From Paraspadella gotoi (Eukaryota > Chaetognatha): 64,000 bases of DNA. The position numbers and the translations under genes are program-made. This document shows positions 36,801 to 47,962 of the stretch, in pieces. Position 1 is the stretch's first letter. Each line of letters starts with the position of its first letter. Under the pieces are notes generated by a model. It did not search any database. It worked only from the letters and a program-made list of their open reading frames with translations, and was not told where the DNA came from. The DNA lies in assembly GCA_051294375.1 (NCBI GenBank), contig CM119269.1, forward strand, positions 5,564,381 to 5,628,380, read 5' to 3'.

Positions 36801-37389
36801 AGCGGCTTCAGCGACGGCGCCAGCAGCGGCGGTGAGGACGACAGCGTCGACTCACGACGCGAGCGAAGTCTGGCTGAAGAGATCTTGGTCGTCGCCGCCA
36901 GTGAATCGAGACAAAAACTCGAATCACCGCGACGACGACGAGAACGGCAGAGATGGCAGCGGAAGCAGCGGCGTCAACGCTGCCACCGCTGATTCCACCG
37001 TCGGCGTCACCAGAACCGGCGTCGACACAACGCGTACATTAACAGTAGCGAAATTCCATGTTTCCGCCGCCGGCGACGCCGCAAAAGACGTCGACGCCGC
37101 CGTCGTTACAGCTTCTAGTTCGGCCGCCAACGACGCTTCGGCCGCCGCCGAAGATGCCGCCTCCACCGCATCCGTCTCTTCCACTGCCTCCGCCACCTCC
37201 GCCGCTTCCGGCCACAGACGATCCCCGAGTCTGACGCGTAAGAAGGCGGTAAAGCGAGAAACGGTCGAAACAGAAGAACACACCTCGATTCAGCTGATCG
37301 CCGTCGGACTGAAGGGCGTCGCTTCGTCCGCCGTCAGGTCCCGAGGGAGATCGAACAAAAGGCCAACGGAAGCCAAATCTAATATTTAA
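33816..37389 (+). CDS. Unrecognised low-complexity protein of about 1105 residues, 3 exons
   Basis: Exons 33816-34493, 34585-36255 and 36421-37389. All introns are phase 0 and short (91 and 165 bases). The start ATG sits in tcaaaATGGCGG. The N-terminus (TLRGWTLNDVEAAILNESEQ and following) predicts a helix with leucine and acidic residues. The next part is Ser/Arg/Pro-rich with many RxxS sites. Exon 2 opens with GFLPGLVPVLPGYDYDAIPR and then a charged helix (LLVAELKTVQRRLRAKRLRR), and further on has Ala-, Gly- and Asn/Ser-rich tracts. Exon 3 is Ser/Ala/Thr-rich and ends NKRPTEAKSNI. No enzyme domain, membrane segment or signal peptide is visible, so a largely disordered intracellular protein is likely. 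A polyadenylation signal AATAAA lies at 37645. Antisense ORFs across it are shadows of its GC-rich repeats. I do not recognise the family. Confidence 0.65.
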
Positions 37390-38377
37390 TGGAGTCCACA
37401 AATGTTTGTGGACGAAATACCTGTACAAATCATAGCGAAATTAGTCTATGTTAATGAGAAAGGATATCAGAGTATTTATTACACCGTTGCTTTTACCTCA
37501 TTTTGCACTGTTGAAATACAATTTAAACCAACGACTATGTAACCGGCAGCAAATAGATTCTTGAACAGTTGTGTGAGAGAGCGTTAGCTTAGAATTAGTT
37601 AAAATACAGAAAAAAAATACGATAGTTTGAATCATTTTATTCGGAATAAAACGTGAAGAAAATCGACAATCAAGAAAAAAAAAATTCCAAACAATGATTT
37701 TGCTCTCATTCCTTCACTGCGATTCAGTGATTTATAATCATTACGAAAAGATAGGTTAAAATACAATACGTAGTTTTAAGCACGATTAAGCAACAATCAG
37801 CGTGAAATGAACCGTCTTTCTGATTTCTAAATGACTGATAATGAATATTGAATTCAACAACGAGAAACGAGGCCAATAAATACAGCACTTTTTTCTGACA
37901 AGACGTTGCGGTCTCCAAGTCTATTGAATGATACTGATAGTTTACTGATACTTTAAGAGAAAAACAAAGTTTGTAATTTTTATTACAGAAACGATTGTTA
38001 GCAAAAACAACGGTCCAATTTTAAATCTGCATTGTTTGTAACCATAGTATATTATCTGATCAGACATTTGATTTACCGCATTTAGTTCCAAGTACAATTT
38101 ACTGAAATTTTACCGCAAATTAATCGTTAAGCAATTGATTCATTAACAAACGCTTTATTTATACATGAAGCTTTTTATCATGGATAATGGGTTATTTAAA
38201 TTTTTGTACTTTAAAATGGTGTAGTGACATAATATAATTATTTTAATAAAAATAAAAACATTCAGCTTTAATGCCGAAATGCCATCAAAGGTTTAATAAC
38301 TCTTCCAAAGAACTAGGAAATGTTATCAAGGGTTTAAACGCAAATCTGGATGGACTTCCGGTTCTAATACGAGACGT

Positions 38378-38439
<62 letters not shown>

Positions 38440-40362
38440 TCCACTAAACAAAAAAACATTTGTCAAAAACAAAGAGGTCGTCGGACCGGAGCTCGGTGCG
38501 AAGACCAAGGTATCGAATTGAAGGAACTTGAAGGAGGATTAAGACGAGGACAAGCGGAGGATGAGGAGGATGAGGAGGATGAGGAGGATGAGGAGAAGTT
38601 AGGAGAGCAATATAATCGTAAGGATCGTTTATAGACTGAGGGTGAACGAGGACGTGGCGATCTCAAGCGGAATCCCGTCGCTTCAATTTGTTGTTCTTTT
38701 GTTCCTTTTTTTGGGGGTTTCGTTCGTCTTTTATCTTCGTCTCGATCGGGACAAATGTGGGGGGGAGGGGGGGTGGTTCGGACGCCGACGACGAGGAAAA
38801 ACATATTTAAGGTTTCGGAACGCGACGGTGGGGAAATGAAACTTGGCCACTTTGTGGCGCCGAGGAAAAGACCAATTTGAGACTTGGATTAAGTAAAATT
38901 GAGGAAAACGACGATTTGTGATGGTTCATTAATTACGGGTTGAGAGTCGATTTGCAGAAAAAAAAAATTGACACCGAAAAGTAATAAATGAGTAAATGAA
39001 AAAACGACGAAAAGAGCAGAAGACAGAACGAGACCATGAAACTTGAAAGGACGGTGATCTGTAAATTTCGCGAGGGGAAGAAGGTAAGAAGATTCGTTGG
39101 TAAGTCCTTGGTAAGTCGTTTTTCTCGTCATTTCCAAAAGAGCTGGACTGCCTCTTCATCGTTCTCCTCGTTACCAAAAAAAAAAGAGCGAATCGTGATC
39201 CCCTCGAGTGGACAACGGATTACAACTTTCTCGAGACGTAAACAAACAAATCGGGAAGTAAACAAACAAACTCGAAGGATGCCACCGACGAATCGACGAA
39301 GACTGCGATCGGCGCCGACTTCCCCCCCCCCGTTCGTTCGGCGCCATCCGACGACGGCCAAGACGAAAATCGAAAAGTAAACAAAAGATTTCGGGCGAGC
39401 GGGCGACGGACGGCGATAATTTTTTTTTTTTGGCGGCCGCGTTAAATCCGGCGCGCCGGAGTTGAATCGGGAGAAGGAAAAGATTTAAATGATCATTTTG
39501 ATTGGATGAATTCGAGGTGGTTGGACTTGAAAAGAATAACTCAATAAGCTAAACAAAAAAGATGAGCGATAGTTTATTTCACCGTAGAGGGCAGCGAAAG
39601 ACTACATTGAAGAGTCGGGGAATGGTTAGATTTAAAAAGAGCATCGGTATGATAATGAGCGAGAATTGACCAAAAATATCAAAATTTATCTAATGGATTT
39701 TTTTTCTTCCTCAAAGCTTCGATCATATGTTCACCACAAACGAACAAATGAATATATATATATATATATATTAAGAATTATAAATCTCAGTTGTTAAATC
39801 CAAACTGTCCAAAGTGTCGAATGTCCATTCATAACATAAGCGATATTTTGAGAAGAGAAGATTTCGACCCTAAAACTGTCTAATTTATTTCCCTCTGTAA
39901 AAAAATATGTTTTCGTGCCATGTGGGTTTTGACCTGGAGAAGAAATCAGGCAAAGATGTGAGAGATAAGAAAAAAAGAGAGATAGAGAGATAGAGAGCGA
40001 GAGACGGACTCGATTTTTCGATGACGACCTCACCTCGTGATAAGGACCTCACCTCGCGACGCTGACCTTTAATGGTGTCGACCCGACCGGCCCATAGACT
40101 CATCGACGACTTACCCGGCGACTTACCCCAGAGAATCCTTACCCGGTGGCGCCGGACAAATGGCGGCGACGAAAGAATCGGTTGGCAGGGGGCCAAGATC
40201 TTCTTTCCTTCCCGCCCAAGTGGCGTGACAGAGCGGGTAAATCGCTCTCTTTCTCGCTCTCTCTCTTTGGATATAATTGTCGCTCTGGAGAAGAAATGGG
40301 AAGTTGTTGAAACCGAACTTGATGACAGAGGCGAGAGAATCATTCATCGCAGCGGAGAGAGA

Positions 40363-40408
<46 letters not shown>

Positions 40409-41490
40409 GAAGAGAAGAGAGAGAGGAGAAGAGAGAGAGAGGGAGAGAGATAGAGAGAGAGAGAGAGATAATTAGCTACTCAACGCCATCTTCGTCTCAT
40501 CCCATCGAATTCGTCGCCTCCGCCTCACGCGTCGACGCCTCTGGGATTTTTCTCGGTGAGTTCGAAGATGTTGATCGGTGAGTTCTTCTGGTCATCGCCC
40601 GGGATCGCATTGTTCGCGGGTGAGTTCATATCTCGGACGGGTAAGTTTCTTCCAGTTTCGCGTCGAGTTAACGTCGCCCGGGATTTATCGTCCCCGACGA
40701 GGAATTACTTTTTTCGGCTTCGCTTTTCTTCCTTCACGATCGATCGGGAATTGTGAACCATGGGGGTTTTCGTGACAGGTTGACAGTCACTGTGGTCCAT
40801 GGTAGTTCGAGAAAGTTTGTGTCGACTGTCATCTCAGGTGAGGTGGAGCAAAGTCATAGAGTGGGTTAAATTTTTAAGCCTCAAGAGTGAAAATGAATTA
40901 ATAACTTTTAAAATTATTAATCTATCATATGTAAGTTGAAAAAGTTTAAGAATACTAGCGTTGATACTTGATAGTATATAAAGTCATAATGGGTCTTAGT
41001 TCGTCAACCGCAAGAACTCTTTGCCTTGGTGACCTATTTGTTTGCAGTCAGTTAGTATCCGAAACTTTGTTACCCTTTTTCCTGCACTCGTGATATGTAT
41101 GTATGCTATACCGTATTGTATATTGTATAATATAGTATGGTGTTCGTATTCTCTGTTTTTGTAGAGTTTTTCCTTTTCGTATCTCTTTATTTTTTAACAC
41201 GAGCTCCGTTCGTCGAACAAAGTTTGTGAAAAAAAATACTAACCACGCCGCCAGTCGCCACCACTATAATCAAATATACGCTTCGTGAATGGGAAAAAAT
41301 CACGAAAAGGAGAAGAAGAATAAAAGGAGGCGGAACGGGTGGGAATAAAGGAAAGGGTTACCAATTGGGTAACCCTATTCTCACTCGGGAAATGATAGGG
41401 TGTTCACCCGCTGGTTATTTGGCGAAATATCTGTCGGACGGAAGGCGGGTGAAACAGGATAGAGAGGGAAAAGGGAGACAGAGCCGAGAG

Positions 41491-41529
<39 letters not shown>

Positions 41530-41745
41530 AGAGACGAGAGAGAGAGAGAGAGAGTGAGAGAGAAAGCTAGAACTCGCTTGGCGGAAAATCTGTAATGATG
41601 CCTTTTCCCCGGATTGGCGACCGGCCGGTTCAGCCTTCCCGACCGTCCGGGCGCCCATTAGGGATCAATTTTTTCTCCGGAATAATTAGGGGGAGGGAAA
41701 AAGAAAAACAGATTCTTTCTTTTTCCGTGGAACCGAAAAAATATC

Positions 41746-41780
<35 letters not shown>

Positions 41781-42149
41781 GAGAGAGAGAGAGAGAAGAA
41801 GAGAGAGGAGAGAGAGAGGAGAAAGAAGAGAGGAAGAATAGAAGAGAGAGAGAGAGAGAGCGAAACTAACCTTAATTTTATGGGACAATAACAATTGAAT
41901 CGCCATTTTTTTGTGTGCTCCGCTCCTCCCTTTTATTCGCTGTTTTTCTTTTCCGCCTTTTTCGCGTTTGTAATTTGATTGGATCGATCGAGTCTTCTGG
42001 TTTCGCCGCGACGATTCGTAATTCGTCCGCCAGATGGATTTTCCCAAAAAGCCATGCAGTTAAGAATACTATAATAGTTCTGTGATACTTTTTTTTCTCA
42101 AAATAATCACCTAATTTATTATTTTTTTTAGTATAGTTTGAATTTGTTT
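37390..42149. other. Gene-poor region with microsatellites and clustered splice donors
   Basis: Contains the 3'UTR of the preceding gene, (GA)n at about 38376-38437, 40369-40400 and 41500-41560, and an (AT)n run at about 39755-39772. GC-rich, CpG-containing stretches at 39170-39480 and 40020-40740 carry clusters of strong 5' splice sites on both strands. No protein-coding gene is convincing; ORFs here are low-complexity. Confidence 0.55.
40556..40645 (+). promoter_or_regulatory. Four consensus 5' splice sites within 90 bases
   Basis: GGTGAG/GGTAAG donors begin at 40556, 40578, 40620 and 40641. A minus-strand set begins at 40142, 40126, 40114, 40052 and 40033. The back-to-back arrangement looks like alternative first exons of a bidirectional promoter. 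This is motif evidence only. Confidence 0.35.
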
Positions 42150-42378
42150 CTTATTCACCCCGCCTATAAGCAATATTAAGCATGCAACCTTCAGTCGTGA
42201 CCCGGTGGCTTTATTGAGTAATACTCTCAGCTCATGACCATTATGGATCGATCCCCGATGGTACCTACCCTGAGGGTTCTGGAAAACCCTCTATCCTAGT
42301 TTCTAGCTAAGGACCCGTTCCATTGCTGCTGAGGGGGCACAGAAGCTACGGAAAGAAGTCTTCAGCCCACTTAAAGAG
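42150..42378 (+). repeat. R4 repeat, cut off at the duplication junction
   Basis: Matches 26143-26425 and 56583-56850 but stops after cttcagcccacttaaagag, where copy B begins. The other two copies go on with a ccttat block. Confidence 0.75.
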
Positions 42379-42527
42379 ATTACAAAAACGGCTTACCGGT
42401 AATAAAATAACAATACAATAATTTGGAATTCCCTCGTACGAGGTTAATAGAAAATTAATTTTCTCTCCCATTTTCAACTAAAAATCTTCGTAATAAAACG
42501 TTGTCACCATCCAGGCCCTATTTTCAG

Positions 42528-42834
42528 GGGCGAACGAACCAAGATTGATGAACCGCGAGAAAAAACCCTTGCCCTTTCACACGCGATCTGCTGCTTCGTG
42601 TACGGGCATCGTCGGTCCATTGCTAGCGACAAAAGCGACAAAAGAGCATCCCTCCCTCAACCTCGGAATCTTCGTCGTTTCCGGAATTGGTTTAACCACC
42701 TCCTTCAAAGGCCGGCGCAACGGATCAGAGAAGGAAAATCGGACGAGGAGAACGAACAAAAAAGGCCAAGTGGCGAAACGAAATCCTTGCACGGAGAGAC
42801 GACGGGGACGGCTACTGGCAAAAAAACATCAGTG
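42528..42834 (+). pseudogene. Broken copy of TTLL2-tail exon 28831-29132
   Basis: Acceptor and donor are kept, but several one-base insertions (for example cccttgccctttcac) break the frame. It should not be annotated as a gene if copy B is an artefact. Confidence 0.8.
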
Positions 42835-43034
42835 GTAATTATTGAATAAAAAATATTTTTTTTACCAAAATCAATATCGTCTACTAGATGAAAGTGTTGT
42901 TGGAATTAATCAAGCAATTAAATATAAATAAGTTTAAAATAACCAGTTACTAATGGCGATAATTTGATATTTTAATTGCTAATAATCAGTAAACGTAACA
43001 TGGTTCAATTTCATTTCAATGTAACTTCTTGCAG

Positions 43035-44040
43035 CAATCTACGGATCAACAAACACTGCGTCTGACCCACTTAGCGCGTCAGCAGCGGTCTGCGGGCGGC
43101 CGGCGGCGGCCAGCGCGATAGACGCTATCGCTGTCGCCGCCGTCTCTCAAAGACAAAAACCACGAAAACGTCAACACAAAAACATCATCACGAGATCGAT
43201 GATGACGACGAAAACGACCACTCTTTCCAGCGCATGTCTGCGAAACAGCGGTGGAAACTCCAAGCCGCTCTCCGACGCGCCACCTTTTTTCCCCTCTCTC
43301 TACTGATCTGCGCTCCCTCTCCATCATAACTCATCGCCGACTCCTTCCTACGATCCGTCTGATCGTACTCTTCCGTCCACCTTGTCTGGCACTCTCACTC
43401 CGACTCCTCCATCCACGCTCCACCCATCCATTTTGTACCACCATCCATATCTTGTGCATCCATACATCCACTAGCTGCGTCAGCGGCGGTTTCGCGGCTG
43501 ACAGCTCTTCGTCCACTGCGTCAGACTCGATTTGGATTCAAGGCTCCCTTGCCGCTGAGGACACCCTGTCGCAGCCTAGATGATGGTCTTACGCTGGCGC
43601 CGCTCGCCGTCTCCGCTATATGCAACGCCGCCGAGTCCGGCTGGCGTCGGCCGTGCGCGCGGCAGTTCGTCGTCCCATCTGCCTATACTTTGCCGTCTCC
43701 GTCTGAACTTCTTCCCACTAATTACATGTGCCGGCGTGGTCACTGAAAGACAATGGGGCTTCTTCCTCCTCCCTTTAACGATTAGCTGACGAGGCGTCTG
43801 CCCCTTTCCTCTGACATCCTGCGGCGTCGTCCGTAGATTAAGAATTGTAACTTTCTCGCATAGTTGCGTGTCTTGCCGACGTGATGTGAACTCGGTCGAT
43901 CAATTCCTCTGCCTCAATCAGGACATCCCGCTGCTCTGTGTGTGCCTGTCCCATATGTCGTCGTGTCTGTCATCGTGCTGTGGATGAGGGAGGTCGATCA
44001 GGGTGGGCGTGGGAATAGCGGGAAGGCCAGGGTGAAATGG
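43035..44040 (+). pseudogene. Broken copy of the last TTLL2-tail exon
   Basis: Co-linear with 29328-30256 but with the highest density of differences in copy B; no frame survives for more than a short stretch. Confidence 0.75.
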
Positions 44041-46026
44041 ATGGGTGGGTCCGGATCCTGTTTCTAAACGTACGTTAGTGTTTTTCCGTTACGTGTGTCA
44101 TATTAATTTGAGGTGTTCAAGTTTCATAAATAATAGTATTATTTTTTCATTCGTTAAAATAAGAAAGACTTAACGTCATTTTGTCGTGAGTTGATTGGAT
44201 CTTGAATTTGATTGAGATTGTTATTCTGTGAATGTCTAAAGCCTGATAATTCTTATTCGTAGTTCGAATTACTTTTGCCATATATACATTATTTTTTTAA
44301 AAGAACTGCTCTTTTCTACTCCTAACCCTTGGGAATCCTTCTTTCGGTTATCTTCATCATTTTTTTCTTCACGTCTAATAAATTTATCTGTGATGTTCGC
44401 AATAATAAAGTCACGTTCCCCGTAAGTTATCAGTCTGTTAACTTTTATTTTATAAGTGGTTAATTATTTAATATCCTTGGAAAATTGATAATAAGTCATT
44501 GATATCCTCGCTCTCAATAATATTTTATTAATCCTTACTACTTTCATAGTTCCAAACCAAATCAGGGGAAAAAAAGTTATTGTTTGAAGTGTTCCGAACG
44601 TGATGCCGCAGCACTGGGCGTTGTTTTAGAACGCCTACCCTGTTAGTCAATGATATATATTATATTTATTATATTTGTTTTATATTTAGAAATAATAAAA
44701 AGAATGTTCTAATTTGTCGTAACTCGACAGTCTTAAAATCGAGCCGATACGAGTTCAGGCGCATTCATATCCGTCCAGAATGACTTTTCTCCCTCGTCGC
44801 GGGTGATATCTTGGATGTTCACGTGCTGGGGATTCCGTTCCGACTCACAAAATATTGCTTCATATGGATTATATCTGCCAAAAACAAAATAACCCGAAAT
44901 TGAAATAAAAATTTGAATTAAAAAAAAAAAAATTGTATCTGTGTTGAATCATAAGGTATGACTTTTCTCTTTTATATCCCACGATGTTTAGAACTTCAGA
45001 GGTAGACTAGTGTTAGTTAGTGTTTATTATTGTTTCTTTTTAAAATTCGTACTTCAGAAGATTCAATGTTGTATCTAGACATAGAAGATGAATGTGGTTT
45101 TTTCTCGGGAAAGTCACTACCCAATTTTCTTACATATTGCTATGAAAATATGAAAGCTGCATGAATAAAAAGCGCTTCGCCACGTGCTTGCAGAGTGATG
45201 AGAGAGAATGTAATGCGCTTTCAAGTCAGAAGAGAGAGAGAGAGATGAGAGAGAGAGATGATGATGAAGAGATTAGGATGATGAGAGAGAAGAGAGTAGA
45301 GAGAGTGATGCGAAGAAGCTTTTCAAGGTGGATATTTTCGGGGTGGATAAATATTTTATATAGCGCGAATAAAACCCACATTAAGGAACGGCGTGGAGAT
45401 TACAAAGGTTTCCGCTGGGAAGTCTGACCTGGACGAAAGGCTTTTGTCGAGATATGAAAAAGATTTATAATCCATAATCAAAATTTTCGGAGCTCGCGTG
45501 TTGATGCGCTATAAAAATCTTAAACTCTCTCTCCACTCTCTCTGTCTGTCTGTCTCTCTCTCCTCTCTCTTCTCTCTATTTTTCTCTTTCTGTGTTTTCA
45601 GCAATTCGTGAATGACATTTTTGAACGAGGGGCTTTCGGAATGAATTTGCCAAAAGCCCGAGAAGAGAGAGAGAGAGAGAGAGAGTAAAAATATTTTTTT
45701 GTATCTTGACATGACCACATATCGCGCGCCTTCGACAGATTTCTGACCGAAGTCATCCTCGCTGTCCATTTTTGCCGGGACAGAAATTTTAAAATTCAAA
45801 AACAGAAATTTCTAAGTTTTTAAAAATGATTTAAAACCCATAAATCCATCTTCGCTGTTCTTTTTATTCGCCCGCCATTAAAGTTATAACTCGAATAAAT
45901 TCAACGCGTAGGTTGGCGTTTTTTTTTTTCGTTTAATGATTTTGTAAATTTCAAAATCGGTGGATCGAATGTCTTCCGATTCATATTTTTTTTCAGATTC
46001 ACTTTATTTTTTATAAAAAACAAGAA

Positions 46027-46480
46027 GCAGGAAATTTCAATGTTTGTGTTGCTCCGTGAATTTTCTTATTTTTTACGAACAAATAACTGCATTGCAGGTA
46101 AAACGATTTTTTTTTTAAAAAAAGTTATGAATTTGGTGCAAACCAATTATAAAAATTATTCATTCATTTAATAAATAAGGGCTATCCTTTGCCATTAACT
46201 TTGGACAGTCTTTAACTGGTATAAATTCGTAAAATGAGTTTCTATTAAAACAAAAGGAACGCTAGTAGTCGCTTAGATTTTGAGGTTTTTTCCTGTCTTA
46301 AACAAATAGCGACCGCTAGGTATAGGCAAGTTATAAAGCCTATCTTTTAACGTAAGTTGGCCTGACAGAACCTGTCGGACATATACGACCTGTGACGACG
46401 CGACGACCGCCCGAAAAGTGACTTTAAAGAAGTTGCTTTTGCCTTTTTCTCCGCGAGTCACACTTGCGGTGCAACTAAAA
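46027..46480 (+). repeat. Copy-B version of the R2/R3 composite
   Basis: Corresponds to 32228-32618, with the same R3 insertion and many small indels. Confidence 0.7.
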
Positions 46481-47793
46481 ACTAGGGTTAAAATCAGAGG
46501 TAAAGCTGAATTTTTCGCTAGGAAATAAACAAAATAGTCAGGAATAAACAATCAACAAACAAACAGCTCAATTCGTTGAGAGCTTGGGTCCTTGCAATCT
46601 TTACATTTGCTTAAATCGCGAATGTGTGTTAACTTTTTGGCCTTCGAAGCCTAAAATAGTCATAGAAATTCTTTGGGTCGAAGGGAAGGAAAGAAAAATA
46701 AAAAATCAGCGACGCCTGAAGTGTTGCATTCAATTAGCCAAAAGAAACATTTGATTTTAAATCGAGCTGGGATTGCGTATTGCGAATTCTGGGCAAAGAA
46801 TAGCTCAGATAATAAATGAAATAGATTAATTGTTAAATTGGTTGTACTAATTTCATAGAACACGGCGGGCGGATTAGTTTTTCGTTTAATAACATTCTCG
46901 CCTCCCATGTATGATGACTAGAACAACTTTCAGACATTAGTCTATTAGACTAAGTCGTGGGTTCATGATTGGGTCGAGGGTTTGCGCGAAGTCGAAAAAC
47001 CGGAGAAAAGACAATACGATTCGGCTTGAAGCTTGCCAATAGTTACGGATGCTTGCAATAACCTGTTTTTTTCTTGATTTAAAACGTTTAAGTCACAACG
47101 AGAATAAGCCGTAACCCTCAATGAAATTGGTACAACCAATATAAAAATTATGCCATGTCATTTAATAAATAAGCTATCTTGCCCCTGACTTTGGACAGGC
47201 TTTGGTGGTTTAAGGCCTCCATCACTCTTACAAGATAAATGACATAAGCACGGTCCTGCAAGGGCTTTGTTCGTCAAGAATGAAGATAATAAAAAGAATA
47301 ACTTGCGAATTTTTACCTCAAGGGACTTTCTCTCTTCGTCGGGGGATTCCCGAACTCGCAAAACCACCAAACCTGCCGGCCTCCATGCCCAGCCCTCCTA
47401 TATCTCTTCCCACGCCCTCATTAAAACAACTCGAGCGTCTATTCGACGGGTCGGTTTCTTCCGGGCGTAACCTTTCGCCTTCCCCGGGCCACGATGAAGT
47501 TCGTTGGTTTCAATGAGCGAAATTAAATCTTCGCTACTTCCGCCTTGTCTCACGTTCTCTCTCTCTATCTCTCTCTCTCTCTCTTCTGCTCTCTCATCTC
47601 TCTTTCGTTCGATCTCGTCTCCTCTCGTCTCTCTCCTCCGCGGATCATTTCGCTTTGGGCCAACCGCTTTTTCAGAAAACACAATGGAGAGGTTAAACTT
47701 TTCGAGCATTACAAATTTTCCGTTCGAAGCTGACGAAAACGATTCGTTTTCGATCTCTCTCTCTCTCTCACTCTCTCTCTCTCTCTCTATCTG

Positions 47794-47828
<35 letters not shown>

Positions 47829-47962
47829 CAATCTCTCTCTCTCTTGCTCGCTCTCCCAATCTCTCTCTCTCCTTCACCGGGATTATCGTATTTTCAGGTT
47901 TCGCACATTTAAATCACTGTCCCGAAGCCGCAACGCTCCGCGGTCTCCAAAAAAAATTCAAA

